A stretch of DNA of 64,000 nt. It comes from Triticum aestivum. Taxonomy: Eukaryota; Streptophyta; Magnoliopsida; Poales; Poaceae. The stretch is from NCBI RefSeq assembly GCF_018294505.1, contig NC_057803.1, positions 682,375,715 through 682,439,714 on the forward strand, given 5' to 3'. The translations under genes were made by a program, and so were the position numbers. Below are positions 10,942 to 21,843 of this stretch, one piece after another. The notes under the pieces are model-generated. The model was not told where the DNA came from and searched no databases. It worked only from the letters and a program-made list of their open reading frames with translations. How positions within the stretch are numbered: position 1 is the first letter of the stretch; each line of letters opens with the position of its first letter.

Positions 10942-13329
10942 ATGGGTTTCCTCCACCCGTTCGCCTCCCACGTGGTGCTCTTCTTCCTCTTCCTCTCCTC
11001 GTTGGCGTTTCTTCATGGCGCCGCCGCGGACCAGGAGGAGGCTCTGCAGACCTACATTGTGCAGCTGCACCCGCGCGGATCTACCGGCGGCGGCGAGTCA
11101 GCCTCCTCCGACCACGACTGGCACCTCGCCTTCCTCGCCAAATCCGTGCCTTCTTCCGAGGAGCAAGATGACAAGCGTCACATGTCGTCGTCGCGGCTGC
11201 TCTACTCTTACCACACCGTGTTCGACGGCTTCGCGGCGCGGCTCACGGCCGGCGAGGCGGCGGCGCTGCGGGCGCTGCAGGGCGTCTCGTCGGTGCGGGA
11301 GGACCGCCGGGTGGAGCTCCACACCACGTACTCGTACCGGTTCCTCGGCCTAAACGTGTGCCCGACCGGGGCGTGGGCGCGCGCGCGGTATGGCCGCGGC
11401 GTGGTGGTCGGGGTGCTCGACACGGGCGTGTGGCCGGAGAGCCCGAGCTTCGACGACCGCGGGATGCCGCCGGTGCCGGACCGGTGGCGGGGCGTGTGCG
11501 AGACCGGGGAGCGGTTCAACGCGACCAACTGCAACCGGAAGCTCGTCGGCGCGCGGTTCTACTCCAACGGCCACCGCGCCAACTACCCGACGGACCCGTC
11601 GGACGCCGCCGCGCGGACGCGGGAGTACGCTTCGCCACGGGACGCGCACGGGCACGGGACCCACACGGCGTCGACAGCCGCGGGGTCTGCCGTGGCCGGA
11701 GCCAGTGTCCTCGGCGCCGGGGCCGGGGAGGCGCGCGGCGTGGCTCCCGGCGCGCACGTCGCCGCGTACAAGGTCTGCTGGTTCAACGGATGCTTCAGCT
11801 CCGATATCCTCGCCGGGATGGACGACGCGGTGCGCGACGGCGTCGACGTGCTGTCGCTCTCCCTGGGCGGCTTCCCCATCCCGCTCTTCGAGGACAGCAT
11901 CGCCATCGGCAGCTTCCGTGCCACGGTGCGCGGCGTCTCCGTCGTCAGCGCCGCCGGCAACAACGGGCCGGAGCCGAGCTCCGTGGCCAACGAAGCGCCC
12001 TGGATGCTCACCGTCGGCGCTGCCACACTGGATCGCCGCTTCCCGGCCTACGTCCGGCTCGGCAACGGCCGGGTCCTGTACGGTGAGTCCATGTACCCGG
12101 GAAAAGTTGGTTTGAAAAATGGCGGGAAAGCGCTCGAGCTGTTCTACGCCGCCGGTGGGTCCCGGGAAGTGATGTACTGCATGAAGGGCTCCCTCTCCGC
12201 GGCCGACGTCGCCGGGAAGATGGTGGTATGTGACCGCGGCATCACCGGCCGGGCAGACAAAGGCCAAGCGGTGAAAGAAGCGGGCGGCGCGGCCATGGTG
12301 CTCGCGAACTCCGAGATCAACCGGCAGGAGGACTCCGTCGATGTGCACGTCCTCCCCGCGACACTCATCGGCTACCAGGAAGCCGTCGAGCTCAAGAAGT
12401 ACATCAGCTCGACGCCGCGGCCGGTGGCAAGGATCGCGTTCGGCGGCACGCGGATCGGGCGAGCGCGCGCACCGGCGGTGGCGCTGTTCTCGGCGCGAGG
12501 GCCGAGCGTGACGAGCCCATCGGTGCTGAAGCCCGACGTGATCGCGCCCGGGGTGAACATCATCGCTGCGTGGCCGGGCAGCGTGGGTCCGTCGGGGCTG
12601 GACGGCGACGCGCGGCGGACCAACTTCACGGTGCTGTCGGGGACGTCGATGGCGTGCCCGCACGTGAGCGGCATCGCGGCGCTGGTCAGGTCGGCGCATC
12701 CTTCATGGAGCCCGGCGATGGTGCGTTCGGCGATCATGACGACGGCCGACGTGACGGACCGGCATGGCAAGCCGATCACCGACGGCGACGGCGGCGACCG
12801 CGCCGACGTGTTCGGCATGGGCGCGGGGCACGTGAACCCGGCCCTCGCCGTCGACCCAGGCCTCGTCTACGACATCGAGCCGGCCGACTACGTGACGCAC
12901 CTGTGCACGCTGGGGTACACGCAGAGGGAGGTGTTCAAGATCACGCACAGCGCCGTCGACTGCAGCGAGCTGCTGCACGAGAACCCTGGGTTCACGCTCA
13001 ACTACCCGTCGATGGCGGTGGCGTTCAAGGACGGCGGCGGCGAGACCTCGGCGGTGCTCCGGAGGACGGTCACCAACGTGGGCGCGCCCAACTCGACGTA
13101 CACGGCGCGGGTGGGCGCGCCGCCGGGGGTCAAGGTCACGGTCGCGCCCACGACGCTGGCGTTCGCGGAGTTCGGCGAGAAGAAGAGCTTCCAGGTGTGG
13201 GTGGACGCGTCAGGCGCGGCGGGGAGGGACAGCGGGGAGGGGTACCTGGTGTGGAAGCAGCGGGGCGCGGGGCTGGGCAGGCGGCGCACGGTGAGGAGCC
13301 CCATTGCCGTGACCTGGCCCGTGGAGTAG
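10942..13329 (+). CDS. Subtilisin-like serine protease, SBT1 group (S8A), secreted
   Basis: This is a single-exon gene of 795 residues, the usual size for plant SBT1 subtilases. Domains in order are a signal peptide (about 1-29, hydrophobic VVLFFLFLSSLAFL), an inhibitor I9 propeptide (about 36-127), then the mature protease starting near Thr128-Thr129 (HTTYSYRFLGL). All catalytic residues are present: Asp160 (VLDTG), His238 (HGHGTH), the oxyanion-hole Asn340 (AAGNNGP) and Ser569 (GTSMACPH). A PA domain sits between Asn340 and Ser569, and a fibronectin-III-like domain ends the protein (from about 690, LNYPSM). The start at 10942 was chosen because it begins the signal peptide and has G at -3 and +4; the frame is open further up to 10741. 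Such enzymes act in the cell wall and apoplast on peptides or wall proteins; the substrate here is unknown. No damage is visible, and it is the one gene here that looks functional. Confidence 0.95.
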   Translation: MGFLHPFASHVVLFFLFLSSLAFLHGAAADQEEALQTYIVQLHPRGSTGGGESASSDHDWHLAFLAKSVPSSEEQDDKRHMSSSRLLYSYHTVFDGFAARLTAGEAAALRALQGVSSVREDRRVELHTTYSYRFLGLNVCPTGAWARARYGRGVVVGVLDTGVWPESPSFDDRGMPPVPDRWRGVCETGERFNATNCNRKLVGARFYSNGHRANYPTDPSDAAARTREYASPRDAHGHGTHTASTAAGSAVAGASVLGAGAGEARGVAPGAHVAAYKVCWFNGCFSSDILAGMDDAVRDGVDVLSLSLGGFPIPLFEDSIAIGSFRATVRGVSVVSAAGNNGPEPSSVANEAPWMLTVGAATLDRRFPAYVRLGNGRVLYGESMYPGKVGLKNGGKALELFYAAGGSREVMYCMKGSLSAADVAGKMVVCDRGITGRADKGQAVKEAGGAAMVLANSEINRQEDSVDVHVLPATLIGYQEAVELKKYISSTPRPVARIAFGGTRIGRARAPAVALFSARGPSVTSPSVLKPDVIAPGVNIIAAWPGSVGPSGLDGDARRTNFTVLSGTSMACPHVSGIAALVRSAHPSWSPAMVRSAIMTTADVTDRHGKPITDGDGGDRADVFGMGAGHVNPALAVDPGLVYDIEPADYVTHLCTLGYTQREVFKITHSAVDCSELLHENPGFTLNYPSMAVAFKDGGGETSAVLRRTVTNVGAPNSTYTARVGAPPGVKVTVAPTTLAFAEFGEKKSFQVWVDASGAAGRDSGEGYLVWKQRGAGLGRRRTVRSPIAVTWPVE

Positions 13330-13470
13330 AGGCGCCAACTTAGCAGACGATCAGGCATGATCAGCAGCTCGCTGGTAGCTTAGCCCATGCCCGATTCTTG
13401 TCTCCAGTCTGTATCCAGGATTCGATGGTATCCAGGCAGGGAGGTCTCGTCCCTGTTGTCACAAGTACGG

Positions 13471-13556
13471 AGTGCCATCTAATAAATTTTTTTGAGGGAT
13501 GATGGTCCAAATTGCTAGCACATGATGTTGCGGACGCGCAGTGCCATCTAATAAAT
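13471..13556 (+). terminator. Candidate polyadenylation signals of the subtilase gene
   Basis: AATAAA occurs at 13481-13486, 152 bp after the stop codon, and again at 13550-13555. Both lie in a repeated AGTGCCATCTAATAAAT. The first is the better placed signal. Confidence 0.45.
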
Positions 13557-14076
13557 CTTGTTCCAACAGAGCAAGCTCTTGTTGGGCCTAAATCTAAATT
13601 AAGGCCTTGTTTAAAAAACACTAAGAAACTAACCCTCTCTCCGATCCATAATGTGTCTATAGAATTTCAACAGGCAAACTATACAAACTTTGAACGAGTT
13701 TATGAAGAAACATATCTACATATATTGATATACATACCAAATACATATCACTATATATATCATGAGATGCATTTTCATATTGTATATATTTGTTATTGTA
13801 GATATAAATAGTTCTCTCTATAGATTTTCCCAATTATATAGTTTGGCTTTTAAAAAGTTCTATATGCACTATATTAAACATTCTGATTTACACCTGATAA
13901 AATCAGGAATCTAGGATCAGAATGACTATGCACACGATACTTTTCTGCCCGATGTGCACACGACACACTAACCAATGGTTGTGAGCCGCATACGTACCCT
14001 GGCTACCACACCTCGTCGTTCAACCATCGGGCAGAAAACGCGCGTGCACCAAGCAATGCTTGTTTACGATTGCCGC
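13557..14076. other. AT-rich intergenic DNA
   Basis: I see no gene or named repeat here. The stretch has runs such as ATATATAT near 13750 and two short motifs around CTGCCCGATG and CATCGGGCAG (13945 and 14028) that form an inverted pair. Confidence 0.4.
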
Positions 14077-14079
14077 TTA

Positions 14080-14435
14080 GAGCATCTCCAACAGCCGACC
14101 AATGCGTGGCGCCTAAAAATGGGTTTATAACGCGCAAGTAGGTTTCGTTAGGGCGCTAGAAGACGTTTGCTCCAACAAGCGCTGTAAAATATGCAGCGCG
14201 CGCGAGTCCAGCGGTACCAATCAAGCGGTCTCATCTGTAGCAGCCCAGAGTTTGCAGCACGCGAGATCGGGCGCACTAAATATGTTGCGCGTGATGCCTT
14301 TTTAATGCGCGCGCTGCATTAGTTATAGCACGCGCTTTTTATGCGGCTGCTGGAGACTTCAAATTAGATCCACGCACGTTAAAATCAACTTTTATACCGC
14401 GCGTCGTTTATATAACGCTTATTTTGAAGATGCTC
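14080..14435. mobile_element. Tourist-like MITE (PIF/Harbinger type), 356 bp
   Basis: The ends are GAGCATCTCCAA and the inverted copy TTGAAGATGCTC, which differ at one place. A TTA lies directly on both sides (14077-14079 and 14436-14438), the target duplication typical of PIF/Harbinger elements. It has no coding capacity. It sits 750 bp downstream of the subtilase stop. Confidence 0.75.
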
Positions 14436-14758
14436 TTACACTTTGACATGCAGGACAGGTCGTCACCACAATATTAATGGTAAACGGAACATGCAACGAC
14501 AAGCTAGCATGTGCGGACTATAGGACAGCGGCATACAAGACCAATGACAAAGACAAAAGTGCGAAGCACCTCATCGATCCAAATCTATATAACTATATAG
14601 TATATAAATAATTTTAGTTATTGGATGTTGGATGAAGCCAATCCGACAATGAAAAGTTGGAAAATCCAAGTATTGTTGGCCATTGAATATTTTATTCACT
14701 ACACTGATTTTTTTCATGTGTACTATCTAGAAGACTTCATGACAAAGCCTAAGCAGAA

Positions 14759-15002
14759 TGCATTATGGGTGTGTTTGGATGCTGCCCCTGTCAGCCCTAC
14801 CAATCTGCGGGCACGCCAATTTTTTGGCGCACCTTTCAGCCGCCGGCGACTTGCCAATTCATTGGCGCAAAATGAACTAGTGAAACTGCATGAGCCATGG
14901 TCAGCCAAAATATTGGTCAGGAAACAAACAGGTAGCCCTGGTCAATGACCAATTTTTTGGCTCGGCTGGTGTAGGCTCCGATCCAAACACACCCATAATG
15001 CA
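14759..15002. mobile_element. MITE with a perfect 22-bp terminal inverted repeat, 244 bp
   Basis: The arms 14759-14780 and 14981-15002 are exact reverse complements, with core GGGTGTGTTTGGAT. The target duplication may be TA inside the arms, so the superfamily stays open (hAT, Tourist or other). There is no coding capacity. The perfect arms suggest a fairly recent insertion. Confidence 0.75.
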
Positions 15003-16235
15003 CAACTCTCAAAACACCTACGCTTCTCATTTGTTTTAGAATCTTTCATGATTTAGTTTTGTGTATTCTTTTCTTCTAAGTGAATTGGTATTGTTTCTTT
15101 TTACACTTTATGACTATCAGTGCACAATATGCTCACGCCTCAACACTTCATTTAGATTCTTCCATACTTTAGTTCTCTCAAGTTTTTTTTGTCCTTAAAG
15201 AACTGCCATTCACTCTTATTTTATTTGTTTCTTGTTCCAGGTTGACAATACTTTATTGAATAATTTATTTTTATGCACAATGAACTAACTGACTTAAACC
15301 CAAGTCTCATATTCCGTGCATATGTGACTCTAAATATACAGGTTTGAATGTTCTAACGTGACACGTCAATATTCGATCGTACTTTAAGTTCTGACCGGCA
15401 ATACACGTTCATGTTACTAGCTCAGATCAGCTCGTGTCACACGGTCGTGGACTACATGTGAACACCTTTTCAAAATATGTGTAGACATTTTCAAAGTATG
15501 TGAACATTTATTTTACAACATGAACAACTTGAGAATGAGCGGACATTTTTTAGAAGTTTGAATCATGTTTTAAAACCTCTTAAACATTTTTTTTGAAAAT
15601 TCAACGACACTTTCTAAAATTTTACGAGCGCTTATAAATTTCATGAAAACTTTGCAAAATCATAAACATTATCCAAAATTGTATGAATTTTTAAGAAGTA
15701 CGTGAATACTTTTGAAAACTTACTAAAATTATCTAAAGATTTGATTATTTTTAAAAATAAAGGTCAATTAAAATCAAGAGAAAAGTAATGGATAAAACCC
15801 CTTGTTCTGCCCAGCGGCAAATGGGCTGATCCAATCCTATGAGCCCAGGGATTGGTACCGTGTTTCCTATTTGCCGCTCGCTGCAGCAAACTGCTTCTGT
15901 AAGGATACGTGAGGCGGCCATCGACCAATATGGGCCAGCCAATTGTAGCAGCAAGTGGTGCTTCTACAGAATCCAGTGTTGGCAACCTTCTGAAAGTGCC
16001 TGATAGCTTTTGGGAACCTTATAGAACAATCTTCAACTGGGTTCTGATGTTTCTTTAGCGTTTAACTTTTCAGTTTTTCTTTTTCTTTATTTTATATGTT
16101 TTGTTTTTTCAGTTTCTTGTTTCTTTTCTTGTCTTTTTTTATTTTTCTTTTTTACTTTAATCCAGGTGTTAAGTTGTTTATCATTCTCGCATCGAGCTAT
16201 TTTGTTGCAGGACATCCCCTACAATATTGTCACCC
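15003..16235. other. AT-rich intergenic DNA with degenerate repeats
   Basis: No gene is recognised. Between 15470 and 15750 short variants of TTTTCAAAATGTGAACA repeat irregularly. Between 16040 and 16165 there is a pyrimidine-rich tract. The piece 15780-16030 is less AT-rich but shows no domain. Confidence 0.4.
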
Positions 16236-16275
16236 TAGTAGAGACTAGTAATAATGTAGTACGTGCAATGCACGT
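16236..16275 (-). mobile_element. Possible junction of two Helitron ends
   Basis: On the minus strand a palindromic ACGTGCATTGCACGT is followed 12 bases later by CTAG (end at plus position 16245). The next bases are TCTCTACTA (16236-16244), which is the Helitron 5' consensus. This would be a Helitron 3' end directly joined to a 5' end. The 3' hairpin fits the Hel consensus only loosely, so this is a low-confidence call. Confidence 0.3.
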
Positions 16276-17490
16276 TTATATTAGGTAGGATATTAGTTGC
16301 ACGTTATATTAGGTAAGATATATCTGTTGCACATTGGTATTTGGTAAGATATCAATTACTTTTTCACGGAAATGTTAGGATATTAATTACATGACAGATT
16401 TCATGGGATAGCGTTGAGTCAAAATGTGTTTATAACCAATGGCAGTGGTGGGTAATTAAAGCGTTAAATGTGTTTGGTGCTCAACATTGGAGCGATTTCA
16501 ACCGCTAGATAATATGATTTGACAGTCGTGATGGTTTGGATATTCCCCTTTGGGTCTTTTCATACTGCTATAGATTAACCGCCAAATTCGGAAAGGATTG
16601 GGGTGGTCCATCTATGCGTAGGACCCCAGAATACCGAATCATGAACAAGGAAATGGATATTTGTTTTAACAGCCATTTCAGGATTTCCTAAAAGTGACTC
16701 AAAATCTCATATACACTAGCAGAAGCAATTTTTTTATTTTTCAAAAAGTACATGTTTTTTTTTAAATCAGACATATAAAAAATGTTAGCATTTTTCAAAA
16801 TGTTCATGTTTCGATTTAATCTTTATCTTTCTATGCCAATAGAGATACGCTTTATATTGTTAAAAAATGTTCATGTGCTTTAAATGTTTACATATTGAAA
16901 ATATGTTTGCATTTTTCAACATGTTTGGAAAATAAATTAAAAAAATAAATGCTCGTAGTTTCAAAACAATGCTCAGTTGAAAAAATATCATTAAATTTAA
17001 AAATGAGTGGATTTGAAAAATCAAGAATTACAAAAAACGTTTGCGCTTTCAGACATTGTTTAGAGTTTCAAAACCTTACATGTTTTTTTTTTCAAAATTC
17101 CAAAAATGTTCAGGAAATTTAGAAAATTGATTTTTAAAAATTTATTTAGAATTTTTAAATTGATCATCTTACCAGAAAAATCACAAATTCAAAAACCGCT
17201 CCAGTATTCAAAAAATGTTTGAGGATTCCAAAATGTTCGTGTTTTCCAAAAGATATTCAAAATTAAAAGAAGACCAAAAAACTGGTTCCAATGGGATTGA
17301 GGTCGAATGGGATTGTAAACGATGCGTAGACTCTATAGTAGGTAAATATTTCTTGTCCAGTTTGTGCATCTTTTTCACCTACATTTCATATCCATTCCTA
17401 CTCGACACTCTTTCATTCTCTCTCAAACATGGATTTATTTAATAAAAATTAAAATTAAAATTTTGTACTTAGTTTAAACCCCAAAACTGT
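16276..17490. other. AT-rich intergenic DNA with AAATGTTCATG-type repeats
   Basis: The part from 16730 to 17230 contains many degenerate copies of a short unit around CAAAAATGTTCATG. I find no gene or clear element boundary. Confidence 0.4.
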
Positions 17491-18580
17491 CGGGGTGTAA
17501 AAATGAATAGTAATTGGCAGAGAGCTTATTTTAACGCAATATCTATGAATGGCTAATGTGATTATAGGACGCTCAACCCAATGGGCTTTTCAAACTGCAA
17601 TGCAGCATAAGTGGTATATCCATACTTCAGGAAATTTTGGTGACTAAGAAATAACTGGTTCTACAATAGTTTTTTGAGCAAACATTGCTCTCCACAGATG
17701 ATCCCCTGTCTTGTATTTTTCTATTTCTCTTTGAATCGGTCAAAGAAATAGAATAGGGAGTGGAGTGAAGAGGTTCGTCAAATGACACTTTTATTTTCAT
17801 ATTGCCTCTTCTCATTGGCTGCTTATAGACTGGCATGATGGAGCGCGTCGTAGAAATGGCTTCCATGACCGCATTGTGGTTGAAGGCTCAATCTGGTTGG
17901 CCACATGGAGGAGAAAGCGAGGTAGACGACTGCAACAACATCGACTATTCTCCTTGCGTAGATGAACGCATCGAGGGAGAAGTAGTCTCTGTTTATCTTT
18001 AGGGATTTTTTTGGTATTTCTTCTGGATTACTATTCACATAAATGGATAGTGCTGATTTACTATTTTTATTGTTCTGGTTTATCCGGGTGTATTCTTTTG
18101 GGTTACAATTTAGGTACTGTTTTGGTTTATGGTTCCAATGAGTTAATGTTTCGGTTTATTCAAATGTTGTTCATTGTTCCCGGTTGACGGGTGAGGAATC
18201 CCAGTTTTTTTTGTTTTTCTTTTCTATTGTTGTTCACGTGAATGCATAGTGTTGTTTTACTGTTTTTGTTGTCCCGGTTTATATGTGTGTATTACTTTGA
18301 GTTACAATTCAGTAACTGTTTCGATTTATGGTTTGGGTGGGTTAATGTGTTTCGGTTCATTCAAGTGTTGTTCCGTGACACTGATTTCACTATTCTAGGT
18401 TATTCGGGTTTGTTGTTTCGGTTTATTTGGGCTATTATTTCGGTTAGCACTTATGAGTTTATTTGGATACTGTTCCAGCTTTTGTTTGGATAATTATTAT
18501 TTAACTGTTCACTGATGTCATGGGTGTAAAAATGGATAGTAATCGGTTAAGAACTTATTTTTCCAATGGGGTATTGTTCA
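17490..18580. repeat. Direct repeats (about 1.03 kb apart) and a 199-bp tandem duplication
   Basis: GTGTAAAAATGAATAGTAAT near 17495 recurs as GTGTAAAAATGGATAGTAAT near 18524, each followed by a similar GAGCTTATTTT or GAACTTATTTT. Between them, 18034-18177 and 18233-18372 are diverged copies of one another (both run from TTCAC through GTTACAATT to GTTGTTC). Direct repeats at both ends could be very old short LTRs, but no primer site was seen. Confidence 0.45.
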
Positions 18581-18873
18581 TGCAAATATACTGTTTCGTT
18601 CTATCATTCTGTGCCTCTGTAGCACCATCATTAGAAAATGATCAGGAAACGATCGAGATGCCTCTGCATTGGTACGCCGGTGGAGAGGAATGATGTGTAG
18701 AAAAATCCTAAACCTTAATCCTCCGCGTCGGTACGGACGTGTCCACGCGTATTTATTAGACCTTTTTGCAAAGATGATTGGCTTGAAAGAACAATTCCTT
18801 TTCATGTTAGAGATATTTGACCATGTTTTTTGTTCTTTCAAACCATAGTGATTGGACGAGGGATGCGATGCAT
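18581..18873. other. Intergenic DNA
   Basis: I see no gene or repeat family. The stretch ends at a Helitron-like 3' hairpin. Confidence 0.4.
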
Positions 18874-18909
18874 TTTTATCCCGTCGCGACGCACGGGTAA
18901 TTTTCCAAG
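18874..18909 (+). mobile_element. Degenerate Helitron 3' end
   Basis: CCCGTCGCGACGCACGGG (18880-18897) fits the conserved hairpin of grass Hel-type Helitrons. It is followed 8 bases later by CAAG and T, where CTAG/T is expected. No 5' end was found for it, so only a relic is claimed. Confidence 0.4.
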
Positions 18910-19274
18910 TTTAGATAAACATCAATACACCTAGTAAGAACTGTACCCCCGTGTCAGACATGATCGAGAAGGAGCCATACAGCCGAAGGGGAACACGAAG
19001 CATCATCGGGCTGCACCTTTGTTGATCCTCACTTGTCCTATAGATCCAAAGCAGCTCTTGCTTTTATTCCATCTCTTTCTGTATCAATAAGCTCATCCCT
19101 TTCTGAGTTGACAAAGTTGCACACACTGGCATGCACCACGCCTCCAATGTTTTCCCTTGTGCTAACTGGTGCAACAGGGCCCTCCATGTACGTACATCAG
19201 TACAGTACATTCATGGGGACCCGGTATGAACATGCTCAGATACGCTGTTAAAATAGCAGCCGCGAGCGCGAAAG
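18910..19274. other. Intergenic DNA
   Basis: The short open frame at 19033-19251 has no domain or promoter context. I see nothing else to annotate. Confidence 0.4.
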
Positions 19275-19636
19275 TGTGTTTCTGCTCCCTCAAATGAGCT
19301 CGTGAATAGTAAAAGTGAAAAAATTTAAGAAAAAAAAATATTTTTTGGGAGAAACGTCGACAAAAGTTCTAAGTACTTGCAAAATTTTGTCATGGAATCT
19401 CATTCCTGTAAGGCGTGGCAAAAAAAAAAATACAAATTCAGTGCTCCAAAATGCTTTTGAAAGTAGCATTTTCAAAGTACCGATTTTGTTTTTTTATCAC
19501 GCCTTCTAGAAATGTCATTTCATGACGAATTTTTGTAACCCCTTAAGACTTTTCTCAATGTTTTTTAAAAAATAGACTTTTTATTATTATTTTACTGTTT
19601 ACTCAGCTCATTTGAGCTCGGGGACAGAAACTCTGC
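19275..19636. mobile_element. MITE-like element with imperfect terminal inverted repeats, ~360 bp
   Basis: The left end GTTTCTGCTCCCTCAAATGA (19278 on) faces an inverted counterpart at the right end (TCATTTGAGCTCGGGGACAG, about 19609-19628), with a few mismatches. AATAGTAAA-like bases follow on both inner sides. The target duplication is not clear, so the superfamily cannot be named. Confidence 0.5.
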
Positions 19637-19789
19637 ATCCCTGAGAGCGTTGGATCTGTTCCACTTTCTACAATGTTGAGTGCAGATCCGCTATTGTCCT
19701 GCTTAGACATAGTCACATACTATAATGTTCTATGTTTTTTCTGAAAAAAAGATTACTCCGACCTCTGCATCAGGGTGAAGCATGTAGCC

Positions 19790-20830
19790 ATTTTATTAAT
19801 TATTCACAAGACCCTTACAAAGTAGTACATCAGGTAGTCTGAAGCCATCATCTTAGCAACAACTATTGCTACTTCTATCCACTTGATGAAGGGGTGCCGA
19901 TAATCCAAGTCTAATACCAAATAGACATCGCACAAAAGCCTAACATTTAAAACCAGAGGCTCCAAGCGAGCCATATACTGGGTTTGGGTACAAACCGGTC
20001 CGATGCACTCTCGTGTGTTGTCGTCGCCCGTCTTCCACCAATCCATCTTCAGAGCACAAACTAACGCATCGACCTTGCTAGGCCTCTTTGTCGTCGACGC
20101 CACCATGACGTCAGACATCGTCCTTCTCTAGCGCGAGTCCATCTCCGCGCATCGGACGCCGAATCTCCACTGCGCCACGCCCCCGAGATCCGCCGCCATC
20201 AATGAGTAAGATGAAGCACCGCTCCACCAAAGAAGCCGTCCACTGATCCCTCGAACCCGTGTACACCTCCAAGAATGACGCCCCCAAGGAGAAAACGACA
20301 CCAGAGTGCCGCCGTTATCCGATCTACTGATTTAGGGTTTCCCCCAGAGGTAGCAGACAGATGTGGAGCTTCTGCACGGCGATGCCTTCAAGAAGGTAAT
20401 GACACAAAGGAGTGCCGCCATCGCCGGTCTTAGCAACAATCCGAGAACGAGGTTTTCACCCGAATCCGCTCGACGAACCACCATCTCGCATCGTGCGCAC
20501 GGACCACCACCAATCTCCGCCGCCACGGAGCGAGCAAGCCACTCTAGCTAGATCAGATCTGACCGGAGGGCCAACCACGCCCGCAACCGACCAGTACACC
20601 AAAGCCCTCCACGTCGGCGCCGATCCGAGGTGCCGCAACGCCGCCGCTCGCCACCGGGAGCGAGCCACCGCCGTGGAGGCTCAGATCCAAGGCACCGTTC
20701 CGCTCGCCCGGGTGCCCCGCACCATCCTCGCGCGCGAGAAGGAGAGGCTCCTCCGCCACCGCCGTCAGCCACCCGGGCTTAGCTTAGTGGCTTCCTCCAA
20801 CGACGGCGGAGAGAAGGGATGAAAAAAGGA
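19790..20830 (-). other. Unrecognised degenerate sequence, possibly a LINE or retro-sequence remnant
   Basis: A 104-codon minus-strand frame (19804-20118) and GC-rich frames on both strands (20332-20822) are open, but none shows a domain I know. The left edge reads, on the minus strand, into GTGAATAATTAATAAAAT, which could be a decayed poly(A)-like tail. The composition changes sharply from AT-rich to GC-rich leftward to rightward. This may be an old non-LTR element or a retro-copied gene; I am not sure. Confidence 0.25.
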
Positions 20831-21307
20831 GTGACCGGCAGCTAAGGTTGGGGCCCCTCGACCGCCCGCGTGTGGGGCGACGAGGGGAGAGAAAGGGAGG
20901 AAGCAGCTGGCAGGTGGCGGGGCTGCTGCTGCTAGGTTAGGTTGCGTAGGCTTTTTGCTTTTCTGTCCAATGTTCTACGTGCACTCATTCCATAATCAGC
21001 CTTCAGTTTATCACCGCGCCGTTTCTTTGATGACGGGTCGGGTGGCTCAGGCCAAGGTGGATATGTGGTTTCAAATCCCGCTGCAAGTTGCTACCCCCTG
21101 GCCCCTGCTTTGGGGTCACATCCCCATTGCCGCACAAAAGATAACAAGTGGCTTCAAAGTGAGATTCTGCACCTGTGCCACATCGCTCTGTCTGTCCGCC
21201 TCTGCTGCCAAAATCCAGATGATTCGGCAGCCGCTGTTGTGTTGTGCCCGCCCAACGCCATCTTCTCTGCTGCTGCTGGCAGCAGTTTCTGTTCTTGCTG
21301 TTTACTA
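20831..21307. other. Intergenic DNA
   Basis: Open frames on both strands (for example 20955-21329 and its mirror) have no domain and overlap each other. I see no gene. Confidence 0.4.
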
Positions 21308-21543
21308 CTCCCTTCATTCCATAATATAGTGCTTTCTGTATCCATGTGCTTCAACTTTGACCGTAAATTTAACTACCAAAACCGATTGCGGCGGGAGCAA
21401 AAATTATATCAGTGAATTTATATTTGAAAGAAGTTTTCAGTTATATAATTTTTTCTCGCACCGCAGTTGGTCTCGTTGTTTAATTTATGATCAAAGTTGG
21501 ACCTCGAAAAGCACGGACGCACTATATTATAAAATGGAGGGAA
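21308..21543. mobile_element. Stowaway-type MITE, ~235 bp
   Basis: The left end is CTCCCTTCATTCCATAATAT preceded by TA. The right end is ATATTATAAAATGGAGGGA. This matches the Stowaway/Mariner terminal consensus (CTCCCTCC...), with some mismatches. Confidence 0.75.
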
Positions 21544-21737
21544 CAGCTGACCCAACGTCTCCCTGTGACTGTGAAACGCATGCCGTCACTGCTGGAGACG
21601 GATAGCGCCAACGGGGAACGTACGGGGGCTACATGGCCCTCTCTGATTTCATTTGATGTTTAATTACTGGGCGGGCAGCGTCTGCTGTTTTGATTATTCG
21701 GTGTAAATGGCCCTCTCCATTTCATTTGATGTTTAAT

Positions 21738-21843
21738 CAGATCCATATTACTTGCCGCTTAAACGAGATGTATATATCAAGCACTGAAATATATCAAGAT
21801 ACATCTCTTTGAACGACGAATAATATAGATCGGAGAGAATAGT
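21738..21843. mobile_element. Degenerate Stowaway-like MITE, ~105 bp
   Basis: The left end keeps GATCCATATTACTTGCCGC without its CTCCCTCC cap. The right end reads ATAGATCGGAGAGAATAGTA. Stowaway ends of this type are common in Triticeae. Confidence 0.5.

Noticed and set aside
11350..12699. 449-codon minus-strand open frame
   Set aside because: It lies antisense to the subtilase gene and is open only because of the strong GC bias at third codon positions. It has no domain.
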